DNA from: Thalassia testudinum
Taxonomy: Eukaryota > Streptophyta > Magnoliopsida > Alismatales > Hydrocharitaceae
Reading direction: 5' to 3'
NCBI GenBank assembly: GCA_037157565.1
Contig: JAZHRO010000012.1
Span: forward strand, 61,061,501-61,125,500
DNA: 64,000 nt
Shown piece after piece: positions 35,541 to 47,220 of the stretch. Each line of letters opens with the position of its first letter. Within the stretch, counting starts at the first letter, position 1. The translations under genes were made by a program, and so were the position numbers. Below the pieces are notes generated by a model. That model was given only the letters and a program-made list of their open reading frames with translations. It was not told the origin of the DNA and searched no databases.

Positions 35541-35965
35541 GCCCTGAAGAAAAAGAAAAAGAAGAAGAAAAGAAGAACAGGCATCGCAAGGAAGAAAGAA
35601 AAAAGAAGAGCAGAAGGAAGAAGACAAAGAAGAGAGAAGTAGAACACGAGGAGAAAGAGAAGAAGCCCTGAAGAAAAGGAAGAAGAAGAAGGAAGAAGAC
35701 TGAAGAACCAAAGAGAAGAGAAAAGAAGAAGACAAAGACAAGAGAAAGAAGAGAAGAAAAAGCCAACAAGACAAATCTCTCTCTCTCTCTCTTTCATTTT
35801 TGTAATAGAAACTTTGTACTTCTAGAATACAATTTGCTCCCTGAGTTTGACCTCAGGAAAAGTTTTATTTCCGAGTAACAAATTGCATTAAACTGGTAAC
35901 CGCTTCTCTATACTATACTATGACGAAATATTAGAACTACAGAGGATTGGCGTCTCACCAGTTTT

Positions 35966-35983
35966 TGGCGCCGTTGCCGGGGA
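35966..35983 (+). other. C primer-binding site, tRNA-Asp
   Basis: TGGCGCCGTTGCCGGGGA, exact, 5 nt after the LTR. Confidence 0.95.
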
Positions 35984-36055
35984 GCAACGGCTATTCTAGA
36001 AGTAATAAAATTTATATTTGTAAGTTTCTAACAATCTCTCCTCTCTTTTGTGCAG

Positions 36056-36102
36056 ATACAGAAAAAAAAGGCGCAGCCGCACCACAGCCACTCTAAGGAT
36101 AG
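36056..36102 (+). other. Putative 47-nt mini-exon of C leader
   Basis: Acceptor CTCTCCTCTCTTTTGTGCAG ends at 36055; donor AG|GTAACT at 36103. Confidence 0.45.
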
Positions 36103-36602
36103 GTAACTTCCTATTAAACCCTAAAATTTTAAAGAAAAACAAAGAAAAGAAATAGGCATAACTTGTCTTTTATACATAGTAATAGCTGCATATTCTCAGA
36201 AACTATTATTCCTGCACACAGTTTCAAGGGTAATTAAGGGCTAACACATCCTTGCCTGAGCCCTAACTACCCAAACAAAGAGTTAAATGGACCAAGTAGA
36301 GCCAACATAAGGTCAAACATTGGGATTTCAGAGACACACCCCTTAATCAAGAATTGAGGAAATCCAAAAGAGGTGTGCCCAAGCCATTGATTGAAAATAA
36401 TCAATAAGGAAAATCCTAAACAATTGGCTCTCTCAAACACTTGAACCCTAAAAAAACAGGGCCTAAATTCTCAAGGGAACCACTGGGTGAAGTTGACCCC
36501 TAGGGTCAACCAACCTTCAAATTAGGCCACTTTGTTCACAAAAACACCTAAGAGTTCAAGTGAAACCTTAAGCACCTTGATCTTAAAGTAAAAAAAAAAA
36601 AA
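36103..36602 (+). other. C leader, noncoding
   Basis: Untranslated, similar to A at 22550-23057; includes an A-run at about 36589-36602. Confidence 0.5.
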
Positions 36603-36842
36603 GGTAGACTTAAGAGGTCAAGATCCCCATTTTGGTCTACCTGGAACCGCAGTGACAAGAGAGGTCGGGTGGGGGAAACCCTGTAACCCGTGGGGACGCT
36701 CTACCGTGTAGGGGTCTTCGCAGGACTCACCCTCTCTGGCTGCCCAAGTAATTCTCAGGTGGACGATCTTTCTGATCAAGGGGTCCATCTGCCCCGCACC
36801 TCTATAGTCATCCAACACATTTTTGGGTGTCTTGATTGGGTC
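36603..36842 (+). other. Conserved leader block, C copy
   Basis: See 23058 and 19039. The autonomous-type element keeps the same block as the two non-autonomous ones. Confidence 0.75.
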
Positions 36843-37029
36843 CAGCACCTTCTAAACTCTTCTACTCCAACAGTGCATGAACAGTAGGAGATCCTTAAGA
36901 CCACCCTTAAGATCTCCTTTAGGAATTCACTCTCGTCAAGGCTAAGCCTCGACGCCCGTGTTTGAACAGCAACCCTACCCCATCATTCTCTCATCTGATT
37001 CTGAATCAAGCTCTTCTTCTTCCCCCATC

Positions 37030-38946
37030 ATGGCTCAGCCAGTTGAGGAAGAAAACAATCTGGAGCACCAGCTCCAGTGACTCAATGACCTCTTCCAAAA
37101 CTTTGTGCACCCACCGCAGCGTCCTATGATGCGGGACCATTATAATCCTGCTGCGATGGCCATTGAGCCTCGAGTCAGAATCTCGACTGGAGGACCTGAT
37201 TCCGAATTAAAGCCCAACATGATTCATGCTATACCTAAATTCCATGGGCTTAATTCCGAAGATCCCTTCCAGCACATCAAACAGCTAAAGCATCTGGCCC
37301 AAACTTTTGGGTCAGATGCGTAAAATCGGGATATTCTTCTCATGAAGATGTTCTCCTTTTCTCTTATGGACAAGGCCGCTCATTGGTATCAAACTCAGAC
37401 CCGACCGATCAACACTTGGGAAGAACTTCAGTCCGAGTTCTTGAAAAAGTTCTTCCCCGTTGGTCGGACCAACGCCTTGCGCCATCAGATTACGTACTTC
37501 ACTCAACAAATAGGGGAACCTCTCCATGAGGCATGGGATCGTTTTCAAGATTTCATGAGGTAGTGCCCCCATCACGGAGTTCCTAAATGGGAACAGGTCC
37601 AATCTTTTTACCAGGGACTCCGTGAGGACATCCGTCTTTTCGTCATTGCAACCTGCGGAGGAAATATCATGGGTCAACATGAGAACACCTTGTGGGAGAT
37701 TCTCGAAAACATGTGCGAGAACTCCATCAACAATGACTCCATGGGATTATTCGACAGGACGAATACCCACGCATCGACGAATCTTAGGGGAGCACATGAG
37801 ACGCAGGGCCTGTCCGTATCAGTCGACCTGGAATTAATGGCCAATCGATTGGACAAGGTCTCGATTATTGAAAAGAAGGTGGATGAGCTGACTCAGCACC
37901 TGCAGCGAGCCACCTCTGCGCATAACCCCTTCGCACAGCCCCCTTCCACAAGGGAAACTGTGCAAAACATTCTCCATCGATCTTCTCCTAGGATGGATCC
38001 ATATCCACCATCTGATTCTCTAACCAGAGGTCCATCCGATCCTCTCTATACCAGCCCAGGGAATTCCATTCCCTCTTTCTCTGACTCTTTGGAGGTTCCT
38101 CAGACCTGCGAGGACCTCAACGTCATCCAAAATGACCCGTTCTCCAACACCTATAACCCTGGATGGCGAAACCATCCCAATTTTCAGTGGACGGGAAATT
38201 CCCAAACCCAAAGACCACCCTTTCAGCCCCGCCCACAACAACCCCCTCGTCCTTACCAGCTGCCTCAGCCTCGGCCCAACCCTACTTATCCATTAGGGCC
38301 AAATCAGGATCAAATGTCCCTTATCCTTTAGACTTTGGCTGACATTCAAAGAACGAATGCGGCTATTCAAAAGCAACACAAGGACGAACTTACAGAGGTC
38401 CGAAACCAATTGGCCCAGTTGGCAAACTCTCGCCAGCCAGGCACTCTTCCTTCCCAACCTCTTCCCAATCCAAATAACGTGCCAACCCAGCGACGCGTTA
38501 TGAACCCAAACCTAGGCCATGCCCATATGATTTATCAAGCCCCCTCTGTTCCTTCACCCGACGGGAAAGAGGCCTCCACTTCTTTTGTAGGTTACCAGCA
38601 GCAACCTATCTTACCCAATCCCAACCAAAACCAGGCAGGACTTAATTCTGTAACAACCCGTAGTGGTAAGGAAACCCAAGACCCACCTCATCCAAACCAC
38701 TCCAAGCCGGGTAGTGATCCCAAGCCTAGGACAGTAATCCAAGACGTTCCTACCCCTATCCCAGATCCAAGACTTGGACCTATCCTAGAAGAACCAACCA
38801 AGATCCCGTTTCCCGAGGCCTTGACCAAGGGAAAGAAGACCACCAAGCCCGTGGCACCTGAGGAGGACCTGGTCAAGCTCTTTGAGCAGGTCCACATAAA
38901 CATCCTCTTGATGGATGCAATCCGCCACGTACCAGCTTACGCATGA
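37030..38946 (+). pseudogene. gag: C gag (Retrotrans_gag) region, five in-frame stops
   Basis: ATG at 37030 (MAQPVEEEN) opens the frame that continues into pol. Stops lie at 37078 (TGA), 37321 (TAA), 37561 (TAG), 38329 (TAG) and 38944 (TGA). The capsid-type domain (about 37230-37740) has FHGLNSEDPFQHIKQL, DKAAHWYQ, FLKKFFPVGRT and LHEAWDRFQDF, CPHHG, then the LWEILENM helix: the Athila Gag signature. A Pro/Gln/Asn-rich segment follows (38150-38800). I see no clear CCHC knuckle. Gag would form the particle that packages element RNA in the cytoplasm. Most stops fit C-to-T or G-to-A changes in Gln, Arg or Trp codons. Gag and pol share one frame, so a single polyprotein is likely. Confidence 0.85.
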
Positions 38947-41900
38947 TTTTTAAAGAATGTGTGCACACCCCAGCGTAAGCCGCGAACCAAGGGTGGGAGT
39001 CCAATTGTTCTGTCAGAGCAAGCCAGCTCTGTAATCCTCAGTAGACTCCCACCCAAGACAAAAGATCCTGGTACTCCCCTAATTTCCTGCAAGATAGGTG
39101 ATACCCAATTTGATAGTGCTTTACTAGACTTGGGTGCATCCATAAATCTGATACCCACATCCTTACTTGACCATCTAGAAGAATTTGAGCTAAAACCAAC
39201 CGAGGTGACATTACAATTAGCAGATCGATCTATAAAGTCACCAAAAGGGATTCTCGAGGATGTTATCGTAAGAGTGTGGGATTTCTATTTCCCCGTGGAC
39301 TTCATAGTCTTAGATATGGACGCACCTGAGAACCCTAGGGATACACCAATCATTTTAGGGAGACCTTTCTTGGCTACTGCTCGAGCCAACATTAGCTGTG
39401 AGGAGGGCCAAATAGAGATCAAATTTGGGGATCAAACCTTGAAAATTGATATATTCAAGGCCCAACAAGGACTTAATTGCGGTGTCATCGAACAGATTTG
39501 TGACATTAGGGCTTTGGTTGATGAAACACACTTCCAGAATGACCTGATTATGCCCCATCAACCACAGAAGGATCTTGACCCACAAACAGAGGAGTTGAAT
39601 CCAGATATAAACAACCCAGTAACTCCTACCCTTGAACCTCACGTCTATACTGAACCACCCGCTGCTGCTGATAACCCTATCCTCGAACTGAAGCCTCTTC
39701 CTGCTCACTTGAAATACATCTTTTTGGGTTCTAATCAGACCCTCCCTGTGATTATCAATTCCAACCTCAATCCCGAACAGGAATCCCGTCTGATTACTGT
39801 CCTCCAACAACATCGCAGAGCCATCGGATGGACTCTCGATGATTTGACTGGAATAAGTCCCTCTTATTGTACTCATCATATCTATTCAGAAGAGGGCGAA
39901 CGACCTTCTCGTGAAATGCAGAGACGATTGAACCCTAATCTGCAGGAGGTCGTGAAGAAGGAGATCATCAAGTGGTTAGATGCCGGAATCATCTACCCGA
40001 TCTCCGATAGTCGTTGGGTGAGCCCAATTCAGGTTGTGCCTAAGAAGGCAGGACTCACCACCATAACGACTGAGACCGAAGAAATCATTCCTACCCGATT
40101 AGCCAATGCATGGAGAGTCTGTATAGATTATCGCCGACTCAATTCCTCCACGAAGAAGGATCATTTCCCACTACCTTTCATTGATCAAATTCTCGAGAAA
40201 CTAGCGGGAAATAGGTTCTTCTGCTTTCTTGACGGATACTCCGGTTATAACCAGGTGGCAATCCATCCTGAGGAGCAAGAAAAGACCACGTTCACCTGCC
40301 CCTTCGGAACATATGCTTTCCAAAGGATGCCTTTCGATCTTTGCAATGCACCCGCTACCTTTCAGTGGTGCATGCTTGCCATATTCTCAGATATGATAGG
40401 TGATTTTCTGGAAGTCTTCATGGATGACTTTTCAGTTTTTGGAGAATCATTTGACGATTTCCTCCAACACTTGGTCCAAATACTCAGGCGGTGCATTGAG
40501 GTGAATTTGGTTCTTTCCTGGGAAAAGAGCCATTTCATGGTGCCTGAGGGAATTGTCCTGGGACACTTAATTTCAGAAAAAGGCATCCAAGTGGATCGAG
40601 CTAAGGTTGATCTGATCTCTCGCCTTCCTATGCCTAGCTTGATCAGGGACATCCGTTCTTTTCTGGAGCACGTTGGCTTTTACCGTCGTTTCATTCCGGA
40701 TTTCTCGAAAATCACGCGTCCCTTGACTTCTCTTCTCTCCAAGGATGTACCCTTTGAAATCTCCAAGGACTGCACACTAGCCTTTGAAAACCTACGTGAC
40801 CGAGTCACCCAGGCACCTATCCTACAATCCCCTGACTGGTCTCAACCCTTTGAGATCATGTGCGATGCATCTGATTTCACTATAGGAGCGGTCCTGGGGC
40901 AAAAAGCTGATGGGAAACCCGTGGTCATCTACTACGCTAGCAAGACACTTGACGAGGCTCAGCGTAACTATACGGTTACGGAGAAAGAGCTACTAGCTGT
41001 AGTATTTGCCCTTGAAAAGTTTCGATCGTATCTTCTGGGTTCCCATGTCATCATTTACTCGGATCACATGACTGTAAGGCATCTCCTTGCCAAGAAGGAC
41101 GCGAAGCCCCGACTAATCCGTTGGATCTTGCTGTTGCAAGAATTCGATCTTGAGATTCGCGACAAGGCGAGAAGGCAAAATGTGGTAGCAGACCATCTGT
41201 CTCGTCTTCCTTCTGAGATTATCAACCCTTCTAGACCCATCACGGAACACTTTCCTGATGAGTACCTGCTTACTGTTGGTACTAGACTTCCATGGTTTGC
41301 TAATATAGTAAACTACTTGGCATCTCATCAGACCCCGTCTGATTGGCCGAAGGCCAAGAAAGAAAAATTGCGTTCTGATACCAAGTATTACATCTGGGAA
41401 GATCCGTACCTTTTCCGCATAGGTGCTGATCAAATCATTCGGAGATGTGTCCCGGAAGAGGAATTCAACAATATCCTCTCTTTCTTCCATGACCAGGCAT
41501 GCGGTGGCCATTTCTCTTGGCATAAAACCGCATCAAAAGTCCTCCAGTGTGGTTTTTACTGGCCCACGCTGTTCAAAGACGCATACAGTCACTGCAAGGC
41601 ATGCGGTCATTGCCAGACTTTGGGCAACATGAACCGTCGCGATATGATGCCTTTGCAGCCTATTCTCGTATGCGAAATCTTTGATGTTTGGGGGATTGAT
41701 GTTATGGGCCCCTTTCCTGTCTCGGCTGGTTTCGAATACATTCTGCTTGCTGTGGACTACGTATCCAAATGGATCGAAGCCATACCAACCCGAACCTGTG
41801 ATCACAAGATTGTTCTCAAATTCATTCATCAAAATATTTTCTCAAGGTTCAGGATTCCCCGTGCTATAATCTCTGATGGGGGGACCCATTTTACAAATGC

Positions 41901-42581
41901 TCAGTTTAGGTCACTGATGACCAAATACGGGGTGTCTCACCGAATCTCCACTCCTTACCACACCCAAACTAATGGTCTAGCTGAGCTGTCAAATCGGGAG
42001 ATCAAGAAGATTCTGCAGGTCACTGTTTGGCCTGACAGGAAGGACTGGTCGTCCCGACTTCCGGAAGCATTGTAGGACTATAGGACCGCCCACAAAACCA
42101 ATTAGGTATGTCTCCCTTTAGAATGGTGTACGGAAAGGCGTGTCACCTTCTCGTAGAACTGGAGCATAAAACCTATTGGGCAGTACGGAACTGTAATCTT
42201 GATCTTTCAAAGGCTGGAACCCACAGAAAACTCCAAATCAGCAAGATTGATGAATTACGCCTAGACACGTATGAGAACTTATGAATCTACAAGGAGCGGG
42301 TTAAAGCCTTCCATGATAAGCACATCTCGAGAAAGATCTTTCATCCTAGTCAGAAGGTCCTACTCTTTGATGCCCGACTCAAACTTTTCCCAGGAAAGCT
42401 GCGATCCAAGTGGGTCGGACCATATTTAGTCCAACAGGTTTTTGGAAATAGAGCTATCGAAATCAGTCCGCTCAGCCATGATTCCGAACCTTTCATCGTG
42501 AACGGTCAGAGACTTAAGCCGCTCATTTATGTGACTTCTACTGATTTGGCTGAATCTTCTTATATCCTCCATTCCCTTTGA
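38947..42581 (+). pseudogene. pol: C pol: protease, RT, RNase H, integrase (Athila lineage)
   Basis: Open from 38959 for 1038 codons in the gag frame; residues below count from there. Protease about 40-150 with DLGAS at 57-61. RT about 325-500: WVCID-like WRVCIDYRRLN, FLDGYSGYNQ and catalytic FMDD at 487-490; PFG is PFD (residue 460) and FQR is FQW (470), likely damage. RNase H about 630-750 with D636, E677, D702, D746. Integrase: H844, H851, C879, C882 zinc site; D914, D973, E1009 give DD35E. TAG at 42073 replaces Trp; a frameshift lies near 42093-42107; then GMSPFRMVYGKACHL through FHDKHIS and the C-terminal integrase domain run to TGA 42579, with one more TGA at 42282. The set copies RNA to DNA and inserts it. 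Non-functional here. Confidence 0.95.
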
Positions 42582-44131
42582 GCTTATTGCGCCCAGCCGA
42601 TGGCGTAAAACTCAGCGCTTAACGGGAGGAAGCCCGTCATTTTCTGAAAATCTAAACCCTTTTCACACTTTTGTGCACTTAAAGTTCACCCTTATAGACA
42701 GCCGACTCCACCTCAGATACGTGCATCTGAGATTAGAAATCGTCCGCAGAATTCATCCCGACTCATTCACTCATTAAAACATCTGTCTTAAGGAATGAAC
42801 TAAGTAAATAAAAACCCCTAAGTCACAATGAGGACATTGCAAACCTTAGGCATGTAGGGGTATAAAAGTGCAAAACTTGTAAAAAGGGTTTTAAAATAAA
42901 AAAATTCACATATGACAAAAACACCATAAAAATTTAAAAAAAAATTCAAAAAAAAAAAGAATAAAAAGAATAAGAGGAGAAAGGAAATTTTGTGGGAGAA
43001 GAAAAAGAAACAAAAAGGAGCATAAATTGAAGAAAAAGAGTGATAGTCATTAGTAAGAAGCTAAGGAATTGACCTAAGTTCTAGACCTTATTCAAGAAAA
43101 GAAATGAAAAGTGCATGGTGAGATTAGTAAGAACGCAAACTTTAGGCATTCTTGGATAGACTCTTAGTACCCATTAAGATCTAGACAGTCCTCAAGAGGT
43201 TGAGGAAAATGAAAAGCTTAAGTATTAGGTCCAAGGCTTAGGGAGTATTTGACCTCATTAACTAACTTCTGGTTTACGGGACTCAGTAACCTAAGCACCC
43301 CAACCCCACACACAGCCTGGTTCAGTAAGCGTAAAAATTCAAAATCACGCAGAAGCGTCGCAACATTCTGAAACATACACCTAGAATAAGAACGACCGAT
43401 CAACACAAGTTGATTTGGACGAGTTCCCAGCGCGGAGAGGTGGGAAATCCCCTCAAAGATGCGTAACAAAATATCATCTCCTCGGTGCTTGTCTCTTAGG
43501 ATATTTACATATCCTACTGGGGGCATGTAAGCACTCTACTGGTTCAGATTCCATGGATGGCATTATCACGAAGTGTCAATTGCCAGGGTGTGGATTCAGC
43601 CACGGAACACCATGGATGGGATTATCTCGAAATCTCAATAGCCAGGGTTCCGGGGGTTGCCATGGGCGGTGCTATCTCGAAGCATCGATTTCCAGGAACC
43701 CTTGAGGATTGATGATGGGAGCAAGGAATCTGATACAGACCGTATTGAAAAGCCAATCTTAGGCTAAAACTAAAAAGAAAAAGAGAGAGAAAACTCTCCA
43801 AATAGAAAAACTTTCTACCTCTCTCTCTTACAAAACGTACTGCGAACTGAACCAGGGCTAAAATCATTTCAAGAACGGGGTGCTTTAATCACGAAGTCCA
43901 ATAAACCTTAGGTTAGTTCTTGTGGGCCTTAAAAACCTTTGCCAAAGACTGAGACTAAGGGTGGACAGATCTGGATCTTGGTTGGTACTAGAGTACCTTT
44001 TAAGCCTATGGTCAGCATTCTAACCTAATCTAGGTTCAAATAAAAAAGCAATTATCTGAAGATTGTTAAAAACATCATGGTCTAGAACAAAGGTTAAAAC
44101 CTTAGGTTTTTGCTAAGGGACTAGCAAAAGC
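42582..44131 (+). other. C 3' noncoding region
   Basis: No ORF with a signature. Contains TCAGCGCTTAACGGGAGG (near 42611), PPT-like TAGGCATGTAGGGGT (42847-42861) and GACGAGTTCCCAGCGCGG (near 43419), in the same order as A and B. Confidence 0.65.
43551..43700 (+). repeat. Triplicated ~50-bp repeat of C
   Basis: CCATGG units at 43551, 43610 and 43660, spacing 59 and 50 bp exactly as in A. Confidence 0.75.
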
Positions 44132-44145
44132 TAGGCATGGGGGTA
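44132..44145 (+). other. C polypurine tract
   Basis: TAGGCATGGGGGTA directly before the 3' LTR. Confidence 0.85.
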
Positions 44146-45075
44146 TGATGAGAACCTCGTCATAAACCCTAAACTAGCACCATCTAACCCAGATTTGCAA
44201 GAAAAAGCTCCTACATAACTCTAGAAAGGCTTTGCTCAGAGAAATTCTGAGTTTGTGAAGAAAATAGAAACTAAGGGGTAAAAATGCAATTTCACCAATT
44301 CAATCTGAAAATAGGGTAACTCAGGATCCAAACATAGGTCAAAATAACCTAATAAGAAGAAAAGTGGGATGAGTTGATCCAATAAGGGCTACAGCAACTC
44401 CAAGGAATTAAATGATATCCTGTAACCCTAAAAGTAAACCCACTTCAATTCACAAGGTTAGAGGAAAATAAAAAATCAAATAAACCCTCTAAAATTCATA
44501 AAAAAATAATCTCTAGGGTTTATAACCTTCAATTTGGCCTTAGGAACCCATTTTGACCTACATTGAGAACCATGCCCAATTAATGACTTAATTTAGATTT
44601 TTACGTAAATTGATCGGTCAAACAAGGTCTGATCTAGAAATAAAATTCACCATTAGAATCCTTAGGTCTTAATTAGTCATGTATAAAAACTTGAGCCTAA
44701 GAAGAGACCTTCTTGACCAACTTTACATTTTGGTCCTCATCTATTACTTTTTGTCCCTCAACTTTTAAAACCCTCACATTTTGGCCCCTAACTCTTCTTC
44801 GTTCTTTGCATTTGGGTCCTCCCTGCAAAACCCTGAGCAGCGTCATGCTCCGGCGACTTTGCGCGGAGCAAGGCGCCGCGTAGGGTAAAGGAGACCCTCT
44901 ACCAAGACAACCAGGGGTTCCCTGCGACGTCTGCTGTCGCAGGGACACCTCCATGGTCTCTGTGGCTACCCATACCTCCCGTGCGAATGCACGGAAGGTA
45001 TGGGTCTCCATCTCCGGTGTCCTCCAGCGAGGGAGGCACGTCACCTCCCTCTGCCTTCCTCTTTGATTCCACCTC

Positions 45076-45083
45076 TATAAAAG
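45076..45083 (+). promoter_or_regulatory. TATA box of C 3' LTR
   Basis: TATAAAAG, copy of 34120. Confidence 0.6.
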
Positions 45084-45976
45084 CTGCCCCCGTCTACCAA
45101 ACTCAGCAGCTGGGTTCTGACGGAGAAAACCCCCCCTTCTTCCCTCTCTTCCCACTCCGGCAGAAGCCCCCCAGCTCCGGCGGTTCTTCCTCCTCCTCCT
45201 CGTCGCTCTGCCGCATTACCAGCAACAGAGCCGCCTTCGCCCGCTCTTCCTGCATCGCGCAGTACCCAGCGCGCGCTCTCCCGCTCTCTCCTCGCCGCCG
45301 CCCACTCTCTCTGGGCACCTTCTTCTCCGGCGACAGTCGATACGACTATCGCCCTGCTCCGGTCCCCCTCATCCCTCCAAGTAGGTACAGTTCTTTCCCT
45401 TCCTTCCCTCTTTCTTTTCCCTACTTCAGTTTGTTCAACCACCCTTCGACCGCGCCTGATCGCCCTCAACTTCTCCATCTCCAGCCAACCTCCGGCGACT
45501 CGCTCCCATCATTCCACCACCCCACACGACTCGCCGACCGACCCAAAACCTCCGCCTTTTCACGCTGAACCACTTCCACCCCTTCACTCCCTGTCGTTCT
45601 CTACCTAAAGACCCCCCGAACAAACCCATTCCCCCAGCCACAGTCTGACCTAGGGTAGCCCTTGCACGCTGCCCCACGCCTCGCCACCACCTGCACGAGC
45701 TTCGCCACACTCTGGCGAAGCTCCCTGCACCTTCTGACTAGGCCGAGAAGCCGTATTGCTGTGAACAGGTCACCCGCCCTCCACCGCCATTGCTGAGCAG
45801 ATGGAGCTTCTTCGGTCTGCAGCTGCAGCCTCGCTTCGCCCAAGTCTAACTCGCCAGGACGCGCGGTTCGCCCTCACGCACCTGCCCAGGCCTGTAGCTG
45901 GGGTGAGAACCTCGTGCACAGCAGCGATTGCCTGCAGCTTTCTCAGCTGCAGGCGCCCAATTGGGGTGGGACATTT

Positions 45977-46043
45977 AGTCCCACCTCGGAAAACTCTGAA
46001 GCAGCGCACCCGCATAAATGCGAAAAGTGCTATAGGCTTATCG
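45977..46043 (+). promoter_or_regulatory. U6-type promoter in C 3' LTR
   Basis: AGTCCCACCTCG, 24 nt, CATAAATG at 46013, 30 nt, G at 46043; T5 at 46274-46278 (236 nt). Confidence 0.5.
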
Positions 46044-46473
46044 CCTCAGCACACAGGGTGAGGTCCCTCTCACTCGCTCACCCCGGCCTCGTCCGCGACC
46101 ACCCCCCGCGGACCTGGCCTGACCCGTTTACCCGACCTGCACTCCTCACCCACCACCGTACGCTGGTGGGCCTGGACTCGGGCGTGACCCGTATCCGAAT
46201 ACCCGGCGGCTCTGGGAAGGCTATCTTACGAGTGAATTCTGAGAGAGAGAGACGCGGGGAAGGGTAGAGTAGGTTTTTGCCCTGACCAAACTGTGAGCGT
46301 GCAGTCACAGAAGAGAAGGCAGACCGCAGAGGAAGAAGGAGAAGAGAAAGAAGGAAGGAGCAGCTAGAGCCGTGGCTGCTTGAAGCAAAGCAGAAGAAGA
46401 AGGACTGCGGGAAGAAGAAGAAACACACAGAAGAAAGAAGGAAGGAGGATGCACTGTAGCAGAAGCCACTTAA

Positions 46474-46499
46474 GTCGTCTGATTGAAAAATCAGACGAT
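46474..46499 (+). other. LTR hairpin, C 3' copy
   Basis: As 35515, but the last base is T, giving a G-U closing pair; the stem is kept. Confidence 0.7.
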
Positions 46500-47212
46500 G
46501 CCCTGAAGAAAAAGAAAAAGAAGAAGAAAAGAAGAACAGGCACCGCAAGGAAGAAAGAAAGAAGAAGAGCAGAAGGAAGAAGACAAAGAAGAGAGAAGCA
46601 GAACATGAGGAGAAAGAGAAGAAGCCCTGAAGAAAAAGAAGAAGAAGAAGGAAGAAGACTAAAGAACCAAAGAGAAGAGAAAAGAAGAAGACAAAGACAA
46701 GAGAAAGAAGAGAAGAAGAAAAAGCCAACAAGACAAATCTCTGTCTCTCTCTCTCTTTTAATTTTGTAATAGAAACTTTGTACTTCTAGATTACAATTGG
46801 CTCCCTGAGTTCGACCTCGGGAAAACTTTTATTTTCGAGTAACAAATTGTATTAAACTGGTAATCGCTTCTCTATACTCTACTATGACGAAATATTAGAA
46901 CTACAGAGGATTGGCGTCTCACCACTCGCCACCTTTGCAATCAGGTCCTTCCGCCATTGTTAGGGCAGAACCAACCTCCGGCGAGGTTTAGAGAGGGATT
47001 ACTCTTTAATTCCTCAAAGATCGCCTCCCAGAAATGGAAGGAAGATTCTTTGAGGAATTCCCTTCCATCTAAGGCCAATCACGATCTCTAGTGTGAACCC
47101 AATCTCTCGTGCGAACGCACGAGGGATTTGGGTATCTAACCTCTTTCCTTCTCCGGCGAGCCATCAAAGACACAGGCGTGCCCTCCACGCTCTGAAAGCA
47201 CGGCCCAGTGCC

Positions 47213-47220
47213 TATAAAAG
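47213..47220 (+). promoter_or_regulatory. TATA box of B 3' LTR
   Basis: TATAAAAG, copy of 16410. Confidence 0.6.

Larger units (their letters stand above)
33190..35960 (+). repeat. C 5' LTR (2771 bp)
   Basis: Starts TGATGAG AAA CTCGTCA, ends GCGTCTCACCA. Same architecture as A and B. GA-rich tract at about 35330-35760. Confidence 0.95.
33190..46924 (+). mobile_element. C: Athila-lineage Gypsy element with gag-pol, nested in B 3' LTR
   Basis: LTRs 33190-35960 and 44146-46924; target repeat CTCGC at 33185-33189 and 46925-46929; tRNA-Asp PBS at 35966; gag-pol at 37030-42581; PPT at 44132-44145. Domain order gag-PR-RT-RH-IN and the RT and integrase sequence style are those of the Athila lineage. 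Its frame has several stops, so the copy is dead, but A- and B-like elements probably relied on relatives of it. There is no env-like ORF between pol and the 3' LTR. Confidence 0.95.
44146..46924 (+). repeat. C 3' LTR (2779 bp)
   Basis: Matches 33190-35960 with a few per cent differences by eye, more than between the A LTRs. Followed by CTCGC. Confidence 0.95.

Noticed and set aside
35322..35642. Plus-strand Lys/Arg-rich ORF (also 46380-46769)
   Set aside because: A purine-rich tract read in frame gives Lys/Arg/Glu runs; no domain and frame not shared by A or B.
37312..37680. Minus-strand ORF overlapping gag
   Set aside because: Shadow of the plus-strand gag frame.
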